Under the pieces are notes generated by a model. That model saw only the letters and a program-made list of their open reading frames with translations. It was not told the origin of the DNA and made no database searches. A DNA stretch of 64,000 nt, from the NCBI GenBank assembly GCA_040221055.1, contig JAVJVN010000014.1, positions 458,500 through 522,499 on the forward strand, read 5' to 3'. Position 1 is the stretch's first letter; each line of letters starts with the position of its first letter. Below, one piece after another: positions 45,969 through 54,800 of this stretch. Origin of the DNA: Rhodothermales bacterium (lineage in GTDB: Bacteria > Bacteroidota > Rhodothermia > Rhodothermales > UBA10348). The position numbers were made by a program, and so were the translations under genes.

Positions 45969-47378
45969 CTACACGGCGCAACAACTCAGCTTCTCGACAT
46001 CTTTTCTGAACGTGATGGCCGCCAGCTTGATGCCCTCGCTGAGCGTCAGGTACGGGTGGAACATGGATGCGAGACGGTCCATAGTCATCCCCATTTGGAT
46101 GGCCAATGCGACTTGCATGAGCAGCTCTCCTCCTTCGGGCGCCACTATCCTGGCACCGAGGATTTCGTCCGTTTCGGTATTGCGGATGAGCTTGATGAGC
46201 CCCCGCATATCGCGTGCCGCCTGTGCCCGTGGAACGTGTTTGAGCGGCACGACCGATGCATCGGCCGGGATTCCCGCGTCTGCCGCTTGCCACTCGTCGA
46301 GCCCGACGCCAGCCATTTGCGGATCGGTGAAAACGACCCATGGCAATGCCGAATAGTCTACCTGTTTGTGCATGTCCTGCAAGGCGTTCTCGGCGGCCAG
46401 ACGCCCTTCGTAGGCCGCCGTGTAGACGAACATCTTGCCGCCCAACACATCGCCTGCAGCGAAGACACCCGGTACGGCCGTCCTGAGTGTGGCATCTGTA
46501 TGTACGAACCCGCGGCCATGCGTACGTACGCCGAGCGTGTCCAATGCGAGGAATTCGGTGTTCCCTTGTCGCCCGAGTGCCAGGAAAACGTGGGATCCTT
46601 CGAAATCGCCCTTGTTCGTGCGGATGCGCACGCCGCGCCCATTGGTCTGTACGTCCACCAGGTCGATGCCGGTTTCCAGGCGAACGCCGTCTGCCGCCAG
46701 ATGCGTTGCCAACTCGTCCGTCACGTCGGCTGCCTCGTCTGGCAGGATACGGGGCGACCGCTGCAATACGGTGACGTTCGACCCCATCCGGGCCAGCCAT
46801 TGCGCATTCTCGAGCGCGACGTACCGTCCGCCGAGTACAATCACGTGCTCCGGCAGTTCGCGGAGCTGGTAAAGCGTTTCATTGGTGAGAATGCGCTCAG
46901 CAGCACACAGCCCCGGAATGTCCGGATACCACGTCCTCGCGCCCGTCGCAATGAGTACGCGACGGGTGCGGACCGGCTCGAGACGTCCTTCTACGGCAAC
47001 TCTTGTGGCATCCACGAAGCGCCCCCGACCATGGATGATTTCGATGTTTGCATCGCCCCGGACGACGTCCACGTACTTCGATTGCTGGAGGTCGTCCACG
47101 AGGTCCTGGACGCCCGCACTCACCGCCCCGAAATCGGCAATATGGCTGGCGGCGTCAATGCCGACCTGCGACACATGTCCAGCCCTGTGGTGCGCCTCGG
47201 CGGCGCGAATGAAGGCCTTCGACGGCACGCAGCCCACGTTGACGCATGTGCCGCCCAGCCGCAATCCGTCGTTGATGATGGCCGCCCGCCCACCGAGTTC
47301 ACTCGTCCGGATGGCTGCTGCGAACGCCGCCGATCCGCCGCCGATGATGGCAAGGTCAAAAACGTCTGTTTCAGGCAC
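45969..47378 (-). CDS. merA: Mercuric reductase
   Basis: The 469-residue flavoprotein has the FAD motif IIGGGSAAFAAAI, the redox pair C45/C50 in GGTCVNVGCVPSK, an NADPH-binding region (VIVLGGRYVALENAQ) and the C-terminal CC (C466/C467 in KLSCCAV) that delivers Hg(II). It reduces Hg(II) to volatile Hg(0) in the cytoplasm. It lacks the N-terminal HMA domain of many MerA proteins; those domains are instead on the MerT fusion. GTG 47378 with AGGA about 8 nt upstream is chosen; TTG 47408 is possible. The gene overlaps the merT 3' end by 8 nt. Confidence 0.92.
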   Translation of the reverse strand: MPETDVFDLAIIGGGSAAFAAAIRTSELGGRAAIINDGLRLGGTCVNVGCVPSKAFIRAAEAHHRAGHVSQVGIDAASHIADFGAVSAGVQDLVDDLQQSKYVDVVRGDANIEIIHGRGRFVDATRVAVEGRLEPVRTRRVLIATGARTWYPDIPGLCAAERILTNETLYQLRELPEHVIVLGGRYVALENAQWLARMGSNVTVLQRSPRILPDEAADVTDELATHLAADGVRLETGIDLVDVQTNGRGVRIRTNKGDFEGSHVFLALGRQGNTEFLALDTLGVRTHGRGFVHTDATLRTAVPGVFAAGDVLGGKMFVYTAAYEGRLAAENALQDMHKQVDYSALPWVVFTDPQMAGVGLDEWQAADAGIPADASVVPLKHVPRAQAARDMRGLIKLIRNTETDEILGARIVAPEGGELLMQVALAIQMGMTMDRLASMFHPYLTLSEGIKLAAITFRKDVEKLSCCAV

Positions 47379-48252
47379 GGGTGGATTCCTCTTGGCTTTC
47401 GATTTCAACGGGCACGAGCTTGAGCGCCGTCTTCTCTCTCAGTCGCTCGGTCAGCGCATCGTAAGAAACGACGTCCGGATTGAACGTGATGTGAAGCAAA
47501 TGATCCGGAATGTTGACTGAGGCCGTAAGCACGCCGTCAATGGATTTTGCACTCGATATCAGGCCATCCACACACCCACTGCAAAACGGCGATTCAATGG
47601 AGTAGGCCGCTTTGTCATCAGCGCCCTGCGCCCAGGATATTCCTTGGGTTGGAATCTCATGGGTCGTTGCAGACTTGACGGACGCAGGATAGCCGATTTC
47701 GCGCGTAATGCGTTCCATGTCGGCAACCGACACCAGGGAAGGATTGAATCTCACCACGGCCTGTGGTGGCTCGAAGGTAACAATGGCCTCTGTGACGCCT
47801 TCGAGTCCCAACAACGCGCGTGCGACCGTGATGTCGCAGAGTTCGCACGTCATGCCGCTCACGGTCAGCGTTACCTGCTGTTCGCTCGCGAAATCGGGAG
47901 CCGTCGCCGTCTTGGCGTCGAGCATGGGTCGAATAAGCCACGGCGATGCCACAAGGCCGAGGGTAATCACGATTCCGGCGACAATGAGGCTGCGGCGTGC
48001 CCGATCCGACAGCCTCTGATCGTCACAGTCACAGTCCACCTGACGCGACCGCGCGATTTCACGGCGCACGACCAGGTAGAGGGCTACCACTGCCACGGCA
48101 ACAAACAGGGGCCGAAACGGCTCCATGGCTGTGAACATCCCGACCAGTCCACCACCGACGCCCACCGATACGAGAATGAGCGGTATGGTGCAGCATGCGG
48201 AGGCGGCGAGGCCAGCGCCCAACGCCCCGAACAGATTCCAGTTTTTCTTCAT
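47371..48252 (-). CDS. merT: MerT transporter fused to two HMA domains
   Basis: The 293-residue protein has MerT-like spans with the vicinal Cys pair C20/C21 (SACCTIP) in the first, a cytosolic CxC (C74, C76 in VDCDCD), a third span, then a canonical HMA domain (C136/C139 in GMTCELC) and a second, degenerate HMA-like domain (C224/C227 in FCSGC). Hg(II) can be passed along these thiols to MerA. In classical mer operons MerP is a separate periplasmic protein; here the binding domains are tethered. Start ATG overlaps the arsR stop (ATGA), and the stop overlaps merA. Confidence 0.88.
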   Translation of the reverse strand: MKKNWNLFGALGAGLAASACCTIPLILVSVGVGGGLVGMFTAMEPFRPLFVAVAVVALYLVVRREIARSRQVDCDCDDQRLSDRARRSLIVAGIVITLGLVASPWLIRPMLDAKTATAPDFASEQQVTLTVSGMTCELCDITVARALLGLEGVTEAIVTFEPPQAVVRFNPSLVSVADMERITREIGYPASVKSATTHEIPTQGISWAQGADDKAAYSIESPFCSGCVDGLISSAKSIDGVLTASVNIPDHLLHITFNPDVVSYDALTERLREKTALKLVPVEIESQEESTRA

Positions 48253-48677
48253 GATGATGTGGCTGATGTGGCTGATGTGGTCAGCGTGAGGTTCAGGTCA
48301 ATGTTCTCGACAGCCCGGTTCTCGAACAAGTGCACGAGCATGTCGGCAAAGGGGCTTACGTCGTGGATTCGATAGAAGAGGGTCTGGGCACTGCGCCGCG
48401 ATGTCACGAGGCCCTTCTCGCGCAGCAGTTTCAGATGGCGCGATACGGCCGGCTGCGAGATTCCGAGAATGTCGGAGAGGTCGCAGACGCACAGTTCACG
48501 CGCCTCCCAGAGTGCCCGCACAATGCGCAATCGCGTTTCGTTGCCGACCGTCTTCATGAACGACGCCAGTGCCAGGATGAATTGATCACCGAATACGGAC
48601 TCGCGCAGGCGACCCAGCAGGGCGTCGTCGACCTCGGTGCGGACACAGGACGCATCGGTGACAGATTTTCCGGACAT
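48249..48677 (-). CDS. ArsR/SmtB-type mercury-responsive repressor
   Basis: The 142-residue protein is an ArsR-family winged helix. The recognition region is ILGISQPAVSRHLKLL, and the metal site at the start of that helix pair reads ELCVCDLS (C63, C65); C11 may be a third thiol. It likely represses the mer operon until Hg(II) binds. ArsR-type control of merA operons differs from the Proteobacterial MerR activator. ATG 48677 starts after a promoter dyad. The 3' end has a 9-nt direct repeat encoding ATSATS. ATGA overlap couples it to merT. Confidence 0.88.
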   Translation of the reverse strand: MSGKSVTDASCVRTEVDDALLGRLRESVFGDQFILALASFMKTVGNETRLRIVRALWEARELCVCDLSDILGISQPAVSRHLKLLREKGLVTSRRSAQTLFYRIHDVSPFADMLVHLFENRAVENIDLNLTLTTSATSATSS

Positions 48678-48692
48678 GTACTTTACCGTCTT

Positions 48693-48702
48693 GTTATATA
48701 AC
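48693..48702 (-). promoter_or_regulatory. Probable ArsR operator and -10 of the mer operon
   Basis: GTTATATAAC (48693-48702) is a perfect 10-bp palindrome 16 bp before the arsR start. On the minus strand it contains TATAAC, a good -10. ArsR proteins usually bind AT-rich dyads across the -10, so repression here is plausible. A clear -35 was not found. Confidence 0.4.
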
Positions 48703-48826
48703 TGTTGTGGAATATGGCACAGGAATGTTACAAGTGCAAGACCGGGGACCGCGCGGTTGTGGAAATCCATCTGATTGCGTAAAATAACGCTGCTTAATTT
48801 AGCGCAACGCAAAACAACGCAATATC

Positions 48827-49990
48827 ATGACGAATCCATTTGAATTCGGGCGTGAGCTCTCGGCGCTTGAAATCGTTGATCGCGAAGAAGAAGTCGGCCA
48901 GGTGGTTCAGACGATCATGGAAACCGGTCGTCTTTTTGTGATTGGACCGCGTCGGTTCGGCAAAACATCCATTTTGCGGGCCGCCGCCGAGAAGGCAAAT
49001 GCCTCAGGAGCGGTCGTATTCCGCTACAATGCGGAGGCCTATCCGAATTTGACCGTCCTTTCCGAGCGGATAGTCGCAGACGCTGCAGCACACCTGACCG
49101 GTCCCGTTCGGAAAGCCGGAAGGCGGATACAAGAGATTTTTGGCTCACTCCGTCCGCAAGTCACATACGATCCAATCGGGGATCAATTCGCGGTATCGCT
49201 GGCAACTGAAATGAAGCATCAAGCAGGTCCGGCTTTGCTGTCCGAGACGCTTGCCGGATTGGACGCTCTTGCGGCATCCTCGAAGAAGCCCGTTGCTGTC
49301 ATCATCGATGAGTTCCAGAAAATTGTCGAAGACGATGGGGTACAGGCGGAAGGCCAGTTACGTGCGGCGGTCCAGGCGCATGATCATGTCGGGTACGTTT
49401 TTGCCGGCTCGAAAACGCGATTGCTTTCCGAAATGACGGGCGATGAAGGTCGTCCGTTCTACAGACTGGGGTCCCGCCTTTTCATCGGGCCCGTACCGCG
49501 GGACGATTTCCAGCGCTTCATCTCGGCTGGCTTCAGCGACGCGGGGTTGTACATCGAACCGGACGGCATCAGTGAAATCCTGGACCGGGCGGACGATGTG
49601 CCCTACAACGTGCAGCGCCTGGCGCATGCCTGCTGGACGGAAGCACAAGCCCGTAAGGCACCTGTGACGCCGGAAATCGTCAAGCGTGTTCTCGAGACGC
49701 TGGTACGTCGGGATGACCCGTTCTATACCCAGATCTGGAACAGAACCAGCCCGACCCAGAAACAGGCGCTGCTGGCCATTGCCAATGAAGAGGGGAGCGG
49801 AGCAGGTCTTTTTTCCGCTGAGGTATTGCAGGCTTATGGCGTGAAGTCCGTCAGTACCATGAGAACGGCCGCTCAAGCGCTCGTGAGCAATGGAATCGCG
49901 AGAGAGGAAGAGCGGGGTGGCAAGACCGCGTATCGGTTGGAGGACCCTTTTTTCGCCGTCTGGTTGGCGTTGTTTATAGCCCACCCATAG
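48827..49990 (+). CDS. STAND/AAA-type ATPase with winged-helix C-terminus
   Basis: The 387-residue protein has Walker A GPRRFGKTS (residues 40-48) and Walker B VAVIIDEFQK (about 155-164), followed by a sensor-like VGYVFAGSKTRL and a helical lid. The C-terminal 80 residues or so resemble a winged helix (SPTQKQALLAIANEEG). This layout is common in the archaeal-type ATPase group of STAND proteins, several of which act in defence or signalling; no partner effector is visible. It is divergent from the mer operon, with 149 bp between, and is followed by a short AT-neutral gap. Confidence 0.75.
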   Translation: MTNPFEFGRELSALEIVDREEEVGQVVQTIMETGRLFVIGPRRFGKTSILRAAAEKANASGAVVFRYNAEAYPNLTVLSERIVADAAAHLTGPVRKAGRRIQEIFGSLRPQVTYDPIGDQFAVSLATEMKHQAGPALLSETLAGLDALAASSKKPVAVIIDEFQKIVEDDGVQAEGQLRAAVQAHDHVGYVFAGSKTRLLSEMTGDEGRPFYRLGSRLFIGPVPRDDFQRFISAGFSDAGLYIEPDGISEILDRADDVPYNVQRLAHACWTEAQARKAPVTPEIVKRVLETLVRRDDPFYTQIWNRTSPTQKQALLAIANEEGSGAGLFSAEVLQAYGVKSVSTMRTAAQALVSNGIAREEERGGKTAYRLEDPFFAVWLALFIAHP

Positions 49991-49995
49991 CGCAC

Positions 49996-50020
49996 GCGGG
50001 TCCGATGTCGAGCCGCGCGA
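49996..50020. repeat. 25-bp direct repeat, copy 1
   Basis: This 25-bp sequence (GCGGGTCCGATG... to ...CCGCGCGA) recurs perfectly at 50765-50789, 769 bp away. The flanking bases differ. On the minus strand the copy reads as the end of a RES-domain gene (ARLDIGPA), preceded by degenerate codons that also resemble it (ITNPLT versus LINPTH). Confidence 0.9.
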
Positions 50021-50041
50021 TTGTGAGCGGATTTGTGATCC

Positions 50042-50404
50042 CTATTCCAGCGTTACAAGACGCCGTTCTAGGTCGTTAAGTGACCGTTCCATGGACGCCA
50101 TTTTCTCCATCTGGAAATTGAGATTGGTGAGCATGTACTGTGACTGTGTGTCGTTCATGCGTGCAAGGGTGTCCTGGTACGACGAGACGGTGTCGGCCTG
50201 GTATCGGTAGGCATCGACAATGAAGCCGACAAAAGCAATGAAGCAGACCAACACGACGCCTGCGGCCCACCATTCCATCCTGGAGGTTCGGCCAGCGAGA
50301 CGATTGAATTCGTCAGGCGTCACGAACAGTTTTTGGGAGTCGGAATCGCCACTACTGTCACCGATTGGGATCAGGTCGTCTTCGACAGGTAGTTCTTCGC
50401 TCAT
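50042..50404 (-). CDS. Small membrane-anchored coiled-coil protein
   Basis: The 120-residue protein has an acidic N-terminus (about 1-40), one membrane span (WWAAGVVLVCFIAFVGFIVDAY) and a C-terminal coiled coil (about 80-118, MLTNLNFQMEKMASMERSLNDLERRL). No family is recognised. Its ATG overlaps the stop of the upstream small gene (ATGA), so the pair is one operon. The pair is enclosed by the 25-bp direct repeats. Confidence 0.65.
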   Translation of the reverse strand: MSEELPVEDDLIPIGDSSGDSDSQKLFVTPDEFNRLAGRTSRMEWWAAGVVLVCFIAFVGFIVDAYRYQADTVSSYQDTLARMNDTQSQYMLTNLNFQMEKMASMERSLNDLERRLVTLE

Positions 50405-50619
50405 TTGTAGACTCCTTTCAGTATCAGGCGATCATCTTTTTCTTCCACCTGGAGATCATGCCCAGCATATTTGGCCAAGCGAACTCCACCAAATGCAACC
50501 GCTTGGGAAAACGCCGTGCCGGGTCCAAATGTGACATCGGCAATCTGGACATTGGTGAGTGGCCTGATTGTACCGTTCGGCATGATCCTGAAAACACTAT
50601 CAAATCTGACACGCTTCAT
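50401..50619 (-). CDS. Small conserved hypothetical protein
   Basis: The 72-residue protein (MKRVRFDSVFRIMPNGTIRP at its start) alternates short beta strands and Gly-rich turns: VQIADVTFGPG, AVAFGGVRLAKYAGHDL, LILKGVYK. I recall similar short proteins in diverse bacteria with no assigned role, but cannot confirm a family from here. ATG 50619 is preferred over 50652, which would add an unrelated hydrophobic leader. It is coupled to the following membrane protein by ATGA. Confidence 0.6.
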   Translation of the reverse strand: MKRVRFDSVFRIMPNGTIRPLTNVQIADVTFGPGTAFSQAVAFGGVRLAKYAGHDLQVEEKDDRLILKGVYK

Positions 50620-50721
50620 GGTAGATGAAATCGCTGTTACGGCAATACTCACTCTTCAACTCCTCGGGATTGTTGCAGTTCTGAACAGACACTTCTGAGG
50701 CGGGAGCGTAACCCGTTCGCC

Positions 50722-51210
50722 TTACCGCAAACGGCTCAGGCGCACGTCAACAGGGAACGGCTCGGCGGGTCCGATGTCGAGCCGCGCGAAATCCGGATGC
50801 GTGGGGTTGATCAGATAATTGGACTCGTGCGGCACGATGGCGCTGGGCACACGAAGCATGGCGGATTGCTGATCCTCAAACCAGCGTGTACCGACTTCCT
50901 GGGTACTGGACGGCCACGGCCAGGCGTTCCAATCTTCCGGCAAATCATTTGCCTCGAGAACGGCAAGGCACTCTGGTGCAAAACGGATGGGAACGGCCAC
51001 GTACGCGAAGGACAGCAGATCCGTCATCTCAAGGTGCACCATGGTCTCCAGCAGGGCAAGCGCTGGACTGTCGGCAGCGTAGACGACGGGAATCCCCTTG
51101 CGATGCCACCGGCCACTGTGCAGCATGGATCCGTACCCGCGAAGCGCAGACTCCGAGTACTTGGCTTTCGACAGTCTCCAGGCCGTGAACGTTGCCTTCG
51201 GGTTCGTCAT
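50722..51210 (-). CDS. RES-domain toxin
   Basis: The 162-residue protein carries the three residues that name the domain: R34 in SGRWHRKG, E55 in ALLETMVH and S123 in RVPSAIVP, with a Tyr at 44. RES toxins such as MbcT degrade NAD+ and others modify PRPP synthetase. ATG 51210 overlaps the antitoxin stop (ATGA), so the antitoxin is made first. The 3' end holds copy 2 of a 25-bp direct repeat. Confidence 0.88.
   Translation of the reverse strand: MTNPKATFTAWRLSKAKYSESALRGYGSMLHSGRWHRKGIPVVYAADSPALALLETMVHLEMTDLLSFAYVAVPIRFAPECLAVLEANDLPEDWNAWPWPSSTQEVGTRWFEDQQSAMLRVPSAIVPHESNYLINPTHPDFARLDIGPAEPFPVDVRLSRLR
50765..50789. repeat. 25-bp direct repeat, copy 2 (inside the RES gene)
   Basis: Perfect copy of the repeat at 49996-50020, lying in the last third of the RES toxin reading frame, where it encodes FARLDIGPA. 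The gene is intact across the copy, as expected at a site where an element has integrated and restored the end of its target gene. Confidence 0.9.
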
Positions 51211-51635
51211 GCGGGCATGGTGAACTCAATGGCATAGAGCATGTCTTCTACTTCCCGGGCGCCCGGCTCGGTATCGGCTCGTGCCAACGGGGACTCGCCG
51301 TCCAACAGACTTTTTGGGGTCGTCAACCAGCGTACGACGCGCGCCGTGTCGTTCTCGAATACCATGAAGGCAAGATTCACGAGATGCGCGACCCGGAGCA
51401 GCCGGTCGGATTCCTCGCTGGTCAACCGGTCCGCTTTACGGCGGCGCTGAAGTGTGCGATCCGGTATGGACAGGACTTCGGCCAGCTCGCCGCCACTGAC
51501 TTCGAGTATGCCATGGAGACGTTCGAACACATCAAACGGCAATCCTTCGCGCACAGCCGTTACAAGATTCCGCTGTCTCAGGCCCAGGAACTCGTACAGG
51601 TCGGACCGATCAGGAACGCGTGTTTTCAGGGTCAT
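51207..51635 (-). CDS. Xre/MbcA/ParS-type antitoxin
   Basis: The 142-residue protein has an Xre-like helix-turn-helix in its middle (SGGELAEVLSIPDRTLQRRR) and the DUF2384 toxin-binding C-terminus (TARVVRWLTTPKSLLDG, ending AREVEDMLYAIEFTMPA). These antitoxins neutralise RES toxins and repress their own operon. ATG 51635 sits behind a pair of direct repeats likely to be its operators. ATGA overlap couples it to the toxin. Confidence 0.88.
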   Translation of the reverse strand: MTLKTRVPDRSDLYEFLGLRQRNLVTAVREGLPFDVFERLHGILEVSGGELAEVLSIPDRTLQRRRKADRLTSEESDRLLRVAHLVNLAFMVFENDTARVVRWLTTPKSLLDGESPLARADTEPGAREVEDMLYAIEFTMPA

Positions 51636-51670
51636 TTCAGGGCCTCATGTCGAGTACATGCATTATTACC

Positions 51671-51703
51671 GCCATATGGCCGCGTAGTTTCGGCGTATGG
51701 CCG
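51671..51703 (-). promoter_or_regulatory. Possible Xre operator pair
   Basis: On the minus strand two near-identical sites, CGGCCATACGCC and CGGCCATATGGC, lie about 21 bp apart (two helical turns), 35-70 bp upstream of the antitoxin start. The second contains the perfect palindrome GCCATATGGC (51671-51680). Same-face binding of an Xre dimer pair is plausible. Confidence 0.35.
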
Positions 51704-51723
51704 AAAAAGGGTTCGTTCTGCAT

Positions 51724-51743
51724 GGACCAGGGCTCACTGGTCC
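51724..51743 (+). other. 7-bp stem hairpin between toxin-antitoxin operon and T9SS gene
   Basis: GGACCAG (51724-51730) and CTGGTCC (51737-51743) form a perfect 7-bp stem around a 6-nt loop. No T-run follows on either strand, so a terminator call is weak. Tandem ACGCGT-GG-ACGCGT at 51767-51780 lies just downstream. Confidence 0.3.
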
Positions 51744-51873
51744 CGGGTACTGCCGGACAAATGCCTACGCGTGGACGCGTATCTGGCTGAAATCCGAATG
51801 CGACTTGCCCCGCTGGAAGGGGACGGTGCCGGTGGCTACGCTGGCCCTCGGACAATCGCTCTGAGGTGCAGTC

Positions 51874-54800
51874 ATGACGCGACGCTATTCGACTCTCCCG
51901 CTGGTTTCCGCCTTGTTCATTTTCTTCTCCATGGTCTGGATGGCGCCGGATGCCCGCGCCCAGATCCAATCCGTCCCGGCTGGCGGCTCCTGGACGGACG
52001 GAGCCACCTGGGTAGGGGGTGTGGTCCCGGGACCGAACGACCATGCCGTGGTGCGTGGAACCGTGAGTGTCGGCTCGAACGCATCGGTTGGCGCGGTGAC
52101 CGTGGAAGCGGGATCCATCCTGCAGAATGCGGTCAGCACCGACCGCACCTTGACCGTGAGCGGCAACGTGACCAATCACGGCATCATCCGGAACAGCGTG
52201 TCCAATTGGTGGCTGACCCTGCGGATTGGTGGCAACCTCGTCAACAATGGCGAGTGGTCCAACTACCGGACGTATGTGAACGGCGCGGGGGACCAGGTCA
52301 TGAGCCAGGCCGCCGGGATGACCTTTGCGACCCCGATGACCAGTGAGAAGCCGTCCGGCCGCCTGGTGGCGACGTCGGGGCTGGACTTTTCGTCGTCGTT
52401 CTATATGGCGGGCGACGTGCTCGATATGGGTGGTTGGCCGCTGACCTTCCGCGGGGGCGGTTTCGTGGACGGAGGGGTCATCACGACCATGGGTATCCTG
52501 ACGCAACAGGCCCCGACGCGTTCGGCCGCTGAACGGACCCGGTTCGTGGGCACGACCACCATCCAGCAGACGGTCAATATGGGCCGGGACAACGTGTTCG
52601 AGGGGACCGTCATCGTGGAAGGAACCCTGCAGAACGTGAGCGGATGCGATTGCACGACGTATGTGGAGGGCGACGTGGTCAACAACGGCACCGTCCACAA
52701 TTCGGTGTCGAACTGGTGGAACTACCTGCGCATCCACGGTAACCTGACCAACAACGGCGTGTGGTCGAATCAGCGGACGTACCTCATTGGCACCGGTGAC
52801 CAGATCGTGACCCAGGCCGCCGGCACCACGTTCGAAGGTCCCATCGAAAGCCTGAAGGAAAGCGGGACCATCCGGGCCGGCAGCAACCTGGATTTCTCGG
52901 GTCATCTGGATCTGAATGGCGATCCGATGGCCATGGGCGCGAACACGTTGACATTCCGGGGAAGTGGCTACGTGGATGACGGCGTCATTTCGATGACGGG
53001 GGATCTGCAGCAATTCGATGCGCTCCGCGCGGCAACCGAACGGACGCGCTACGTCGGGACCGTCACCATCCGTCAGACGGTCAACATGGGCCGGGACAAC
53101 GTATTCGAGGGCGCGCTCGTGGTGGCCGATACCCTGCAGAACATCCCGGGATGCGATTGCACCACCTACGTGGAGGGCGATGTCGTCAACAACGGTACCA
53201 TCCGCAACAGCATTACCAACTGGTGGAACTACCTGCGCATCCACGGGGATGTAACCAACAACGGCGTCTGGACGAACCGGCGGACCTACTTGATTGGCGC
53301 CGGTGAGCAGACGCTGACCCACGGGGCCGGGACCACCTTCGAGGGCGACCTGGAAAGCCTGAAAACGACCGGTTTCGTGCGTGCAGGCAGTGACCTGGAC
53401 CTGTCGGCGCTGTTCGATCTGAACAACGATTCGCTCTATACGGCACAGCATGGCATTACCGTCCGCGGTACAGGGCGTGTGCAGGAGAGCCACGTGTTCA
53501 TGGATGCGTTCTTCCGGCAGACCGGGACGAACGCCACGGCGGTGTCCGATACGCGCTTCATTGGCACGACCCGGATCCGTGAACGGGTGAGCCTGGGCCG
53601 CGGGGTCCGGTTCGCAGGTACTGTTGTGGTGGAGGATACGCTCCAGAACGTACCGGGATGTGACTGCACCGGTACGGTCGAAGGCCACCTCATCAACGAA
53701 GGGACCATCCGGAATTCGCAGTCGAACTGGTGGCTGTACCTGAACCTCCAGGGCTCGGTCACGAACCGGGGCGTGGAATGGTCCAATCGCAGCAACTACC
53801 TGAACGGCGATGGCATGCGGACCTGGGATGCGCCCGGCGTGACGGCTCCCATGACCGTGAACGGAGGCAACATCGTGCTGACGGGGGACAACCGGATGTC
53901 CCGGTTCAACGTCACAGCGGCCAGTGGGCCGGTGGTGGCGTCCGGTGCCCGCTTCCAGGTGCCTCCGGGCAGCTCCGGTCGACTCTTGAATCATGGCGCC
54001 GTGTATGTGTACGAAGATGTATCGGCCGGCGGCACGTTCGGCCTGCATCTGTCCGATTTCCGCGTGGCTGCGGCGGCCTTCGATTCGCTCGAAGTCGTGC
54101 ATCACGGAAACCAGGCTCCGTACTCGTTCTCGAATGCGGTGCGGTCGTACTGGACTATCCGGCGCGTGCCCGCCAGTGCGACGGGCGCCATCGAGTGGAT
54201 GAACTTCGGCTATCTGGACGACCAACTCGGAAGCAACACCGAGACGGAGTTGCACGTGTTCCATTCGGAGGATGACGGCCGGACGTGGCGTCAGATTTCG
54301 TCGGAGGGCAATGTGGAACGGCATCCGGAATCGAACTACCTGCGCGTGCACAGCGTGCCGTCCAGTGGCCTGTTCGCGCTCTCGTCCGACCCCGACATGA
54401 TCACGGTACTGCCGTCGGTCATCACGTCGGTCATCGGGCGCGACCAGATCCGGCTCGGTCCGCCGAACCGCTACACCATCCACTACGCCAACAACAGCGA
54501 TGTCCCGACGGGCGACATGATCATGATGCTCCACGTCAACCGGAACATCCATATCGATCACATTGAGCCCTCGGCGCCGGAAGGTGTAAAGGCCGACTGG
54601 CTGTACCCAGAGGACTTCGCCATCTATGGCGATTCCACGGTAGCGCCGCCCGATACGGTGGCCTTCCTCATCCTGCAGAGCATGGCGCCGCGCGAAGAAC
54701 GTTCCTTTGACGTCGTGCTCACGGCCTATCCGGATGGATACGGCAAGGGAATTGTCTTCGTCCCGGCCATCGGTGCCGTCGTATGGTGGGCAGCCGCCGG

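Noticed and set aside
48697..48826. Divergent promoter for the STAND ATPase using the CGCAA repeats
   Set aside because: Several CGCAA/TTGCG stretches exist, but no -35/-10 pair with good spacing could be fixed.
52147..53830. Possible CRISPR or satellite array
   Set aside because: The 507-nt units are in-frame coding repeats with diverging sequence and no short constant repeats with unique spacers.
51637..54561. A 974-codon open frame on the minus strand
   Set aside because: It is antisense to the T9SS giant gene and merely mirrors its 507-nt repeats.
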